In this document: one piece after another, positions 61,303 to 64,000 of the stretch
How positions within the stretch are numbered: the stretch's first letter is position 1
Layout of the letters: every line of letters begins with the position of its first letter
Translations under genes and position numbers: made by a program
The notes under the pieces: generated by a model
What the model was told of the DNA's origin: nothing
The model's input: the letters and a program-made list of their open reading frames with translations, nothing else
Database searches by the model: none
Source of the DNA: Dipteronia dyeriana
Taxonomy: Eukaryota > Streptophyta > Magnoliopsida > Sapindales > Sapindaceae
DNA: 64,000 bases
Reading direction: 5' to 3'
Assembly: GCA_032871835.1 (NCBI GenBank)
Contig: CM065298.1
Location: 15,443,096 to 15,507,095 of the forward strand

Positions 61303-62583
61303 ATGCCTCCCAAGAAGAATACAAAGTCCACTTCTATCGGAAAGAGGATTGTCGGATCATCATCCAGAGTGAAGCAACAGTGTGTGCGGAACCGTGATTA
61401 TGGGAGACGAATGGAAAAGCTCAACGCCGCGAACATTATCTTTGAGAGAGGTATGCACCTTGTGGAACTCAAGGACACACCAGTCCCCACGACCGTGACA
61501 CAACGAGGATGGCTGAATTTTGTCAATGTCCCGGCGGATGCTAATGTTTCATTGGTAAAAGGGTTCTACCCCAGTATGATACCAGAGGCAGTGAAGGAAG
61601 GTAAACCGACTTTGGTAAGAGACATACCGGTCATAATAAATCCCATCAAGATCAACGCTCACTTTGGCACATTAGACTACCCACAATTCAACAAAGGGTA
61701 TAGGAGCAGGCATGGCGCTAAGTCAAGTTTGGCTATGGGGCTCAGAGGGACAGATGATGATGTGTGGGAGCATGGTCACATGCTTAAGCAGTCAGAGCTT
61801 CCTCAGAAGTTGGCATTTTGGATCCTTTTCAACACTTTGTCCCTCTTGCCAACCACTCACAGGACTACAATTCTAGAGCCGAGAGCAGATTTACTCAGCT
61901 GTATCCAAGATCAGACAAGGATTGATATAGGCCAAGTTATAATGAATGGAATTTTAGAGGCAACCTCGATTAATGTGCATCCGCAAGCAAAGCCAAGGTC
62001 AATCATCTTTTCTAGCCTTATCACTACTGTCCTGAGGAAGGAAGGAGTCCCATAAATTTCCATGGATGAAGTAAAGATCAACCCCATGGGTGACCTTAAT
62101 AAAAGATCATGGCAGGACGTTACAATCAAAACCAAGGGAAAGAAGAGGCCGAGGATTATTGAGGGTCCATCCAGCACTCCGAGTGAAGAGGAGCCTGATT
62201 TCGAATTTGGGGAATCAGAGGAAGAGGACTAGGACTACGAGGACCCTGCATCACAGTCCATGCTGGCCAAGATTTTGAGCGCTGTAGAGGGTATCTAGCT
62301 TGGTATGACTGGCCTCGAGGATAGCCTGTAGGTAGTGAGGGAGATGACAAATCTGATCTATTCTAGGGTGGATCTCTTTGAGAAAGAGATAAGAGATCAG
62401 AGAGATGATCTTGCTGACATCAGAAGGCAAGCTGGCTTCTAGACTTATCAGAGGAGGAGGAGACCTCGCCCATCTTCTGCATGTATCTCAATTTCTGAGG
62501 ACCAGGCTGCCTAGAGGGCTGCAGCAGAGGCTGAGAGGGTTCGACCAGAGGAGGCAGCTGCATGGCAGAACAGAGGAAAGTGA
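61303..62583 (+). pseudogene. Athila env-position ORF (putative plant transposon protein domain), six premature stops
   Basis: ATG at 61303 (MPPKKNTKSTS). One frame runs 426 codons to a TGA at 62581 without any frameshift, but is broken by TAA at 62053 and TAG at 62230, 62296, 62329, 62440 and 62512. The N-terminal 250 residues (TQRGWLNFVNVPADANVSLV, then VRDIPVIINPIKIN, and LPQKLAFWILFNTLSLLPTT) resemble the domain called putative plant transposon protein, which is common at this place in Athila elements. The C-terminal part is acidic and then coiled-coil-like. No clear signal peptide or membrane segment is seen, so an envelope role is not supported by this sequence. Each stop can be explained by C-to-T at a Gln codon. 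Confidence 0.82.
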
Positions 62584-62807
62584 CACATATAACATTAGCA
62601 GTCTACTACCAGGATATCTCAATCAAACTTTTGTGTTTATGTTTGTTTTTTCCATATTATTATTATTTTATTGATTATAACTAGTAGACTTAGCATATGT
62701 TACGAAATGTGTGGATAACTCATTTTGGTTTTTGTTTAGCATATGTCAGATTTTTTCGAATTTATTTAGTTTTCGCTTCGAATTTTCATTCAGAATAATG
62801 TTAGATT

Positions 62808-62818
62808 TGGTTTGGGGG
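62808..62818 (+). other. polypurine tract of the Athila element
   Basis: TGGTTTGGGGG directly before the presumed LTR start TGTTGGAATGG at 62819. Confidence 0.7.
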
Positions 62819-64000
62819 TGTTGGAATGGAAATTTAGAGAACATGATACATTGTACAAAATTTTTTGTTTTTCTTGCTAAGTATAATTTCAGAGCACTAA
62901 TCCTGCTCGAACGAGATGCTTTTGGGTTGTGCCTTTTTCAGGCAATTGTTGCATGCTTTGTACCACTAGGGTTGTGCTTACTAAAGCCGCACCACATGGC
63001 TTGCACACATCTTGCAGGGCTCTATAGTATCACAGTGAAGAGGGTAGCACGCTTGAAATGTTTAGGCCATTAGTGGAGACTACCCTGTAAGTCTATAGAA
63101 TCCAGAAATGCGTCACTTGAGCGATAATCTTATTTACCTCTCTATACATTTTTCTGTTAGGCATTTAGGAGGCATCATTAGGAATTAGGCATGCTTGTAA
63201 TTCTTTATGAGTTTGTTGCCTAGGGTTTCATTTCCGCTTGTTTTATACCTTTTGAGATGAAGTAGGCTTATGTGTGAAACTTGAGACAATGGCCTAAACA
63301 TGTCCCATAACCGTGTGTGCTAAAAATTTCCGTGCAAATTTATCTAGCCATGTTACACTACATCATAATTCCTAAACACAAACCCAACCCCGTGCAGTGA
63401 TCATGACTTGGTTGTTCTAATGAAGGATTAAATAAAGAAGCTCGACAATTTGTGCAATTCGAAATGCAGCCAAATGAACCATCTTGATATAGATTTTTCA
63501 TTGATTTCTCTAAAAAAAGAAAAAAAAAGAAAAAAAAAGAATTGATGCCAAAGAATGAAAAAAGTTGTGGCAATCAACACTTTTAGAGCCACTTAATTCT
63601 CTGGTGTATAATCAACGCCTAGTAAATTTGGCTAGCAAACAAGGTTACTCATTTTTGTACTTTGAATATCCAAGCTTGATCACTAGCCTCGCCTGTATCT
63701 ATACCAACCTAGCCTAGCCATACCATTGACATAAACCCAGTGAAACAAAATAGAAGTCCTAGCTGATCCTTGGGAAGGACTTGTTTTTGGAAATGTTACC
63801 ATGGTAACATGATATCGTCTGATTCTTGTTTACTTTTTCGCTTCTCCTAAAATACTAACGTTCAAAGATTTTCATATGTGCATTTCTTAATCTTTTCATG
63901 CATAACTCCAGTGTTGCACATATGCTTGTTGAGTGAGCCTAGGATCTGTGTGGAAAAACGAGAGTTGAATCCGGTAAGGTTTAGAGTCAAGGCGAAATAC
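62819..64000 (+). repeat. 3' LTR of the Athila element, incomplete at the window end
   Basis: Begins TGTTGGAATGGAAATTTAG after the polypurine tract; at least 1182 bases, non-coding. Athila LTRs are usually over 1 kb, so the end is expected a short way past the window. An A-rich tract is at 63512-63540. No partner 5' LTR is in the window. Confidence 0.6.

Larger units (their letters stand above)
54478..64000 (+). mobile_element. Athila-lineage Ty3/gypsy element, 5' truncated, runs past the window
   Basis: Order: end of gag, protease, RT, RNase H, integrase (split by a solo LTR), spacer with inverted repeats, env-position ORF, polypurine tract, start of the 3' LTR. The CQAITLRSGK motif near the gag end and an ORF downstream of integrase are characteristic of Athila. 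The 5' LTR and most of gag are absent; recognisable sequence begins at about 54478, next to the inverted-duplication arm. The 3' LTR continues beyond 64000. Confidence 0.92.

Overview
This is a repeat-dominated stretch of a nuclear plant genome, almost certainly a eudicot. The evidence is AT-rich intergenic DNA, short genes with GT-AG introns, plant-type Ty3/gypsy elements of the Tat and Athila lineages, CACTA, hAT and Harbinger-like DNA elements, and tRNA-derived SINEs. I cannot name the species. No bacterial or organellar features were seen.

Layout. 1-5.1 kb: decayed LTR-retrotransposon debris and short tandem repeats. 5.1-17.5 kb: intergenic DNA with several terminal-inverted-repeat (TIR) elements, namely a long-TIR element (6.17-7.15 kb), a 3.0 kb Harbinger-like element (10.55-13.58 kb) and a Tourist-like MITE (16.74-17.48 kb). 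18.58-29.22 kb: a complete but disabled Tat-lineage element with 297-bp LTRs, a TATAA target-site duplication, gag-pol with two RNase H domains, and a broken antisense gene between pol and the 3' LTR. 29.48-34.74 kb and 49.17-54.42 kb: two arms of a large inverted duplication, each carrying an intact ten-exon gene for a 304-aa beta'-COP-like single WD40 propeller. 34.7-49.2 kb (the spacer): a 1.5 kb CACTA element, a hAT MITE with a perfect 8-bp duplication, a minus-strand gag-only Tat-type element missing part of one LTR, a broken GH1 beta-glucosidase pseudogene, two SINEs and a minisatellite. 54.5 kb to the end: a 5'-truncated Athila-lineage element (gag end, pol, env-position ORF, polypurine tract, start of the 3' LTR) with a 1.44 kb solo LTR inside its integrase.

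The only gene models with full coding integrity are the two beta'-COP-like copies. They differ at two of 915 coding bases by eye, keep all introns and a matching TATA box, and face each other across the spacer. They keep the residues at the places known in yeast beta'-COP to bind dilysine (KKxx) sorting signals, but lack the second propeller and solenoid needed for coat assembly. A stand-alone dilysine-binding propeller, present as an inverted pair that could also give double-stranded RNA, is the most interesting item here.

The rest reads as a record of nested insertion and decay: SINE before duplication, an LTR head copied by a later tandem duplication, and premature stops in the Athila env-position ORF that all look like C-to-T changes at Gln codons.
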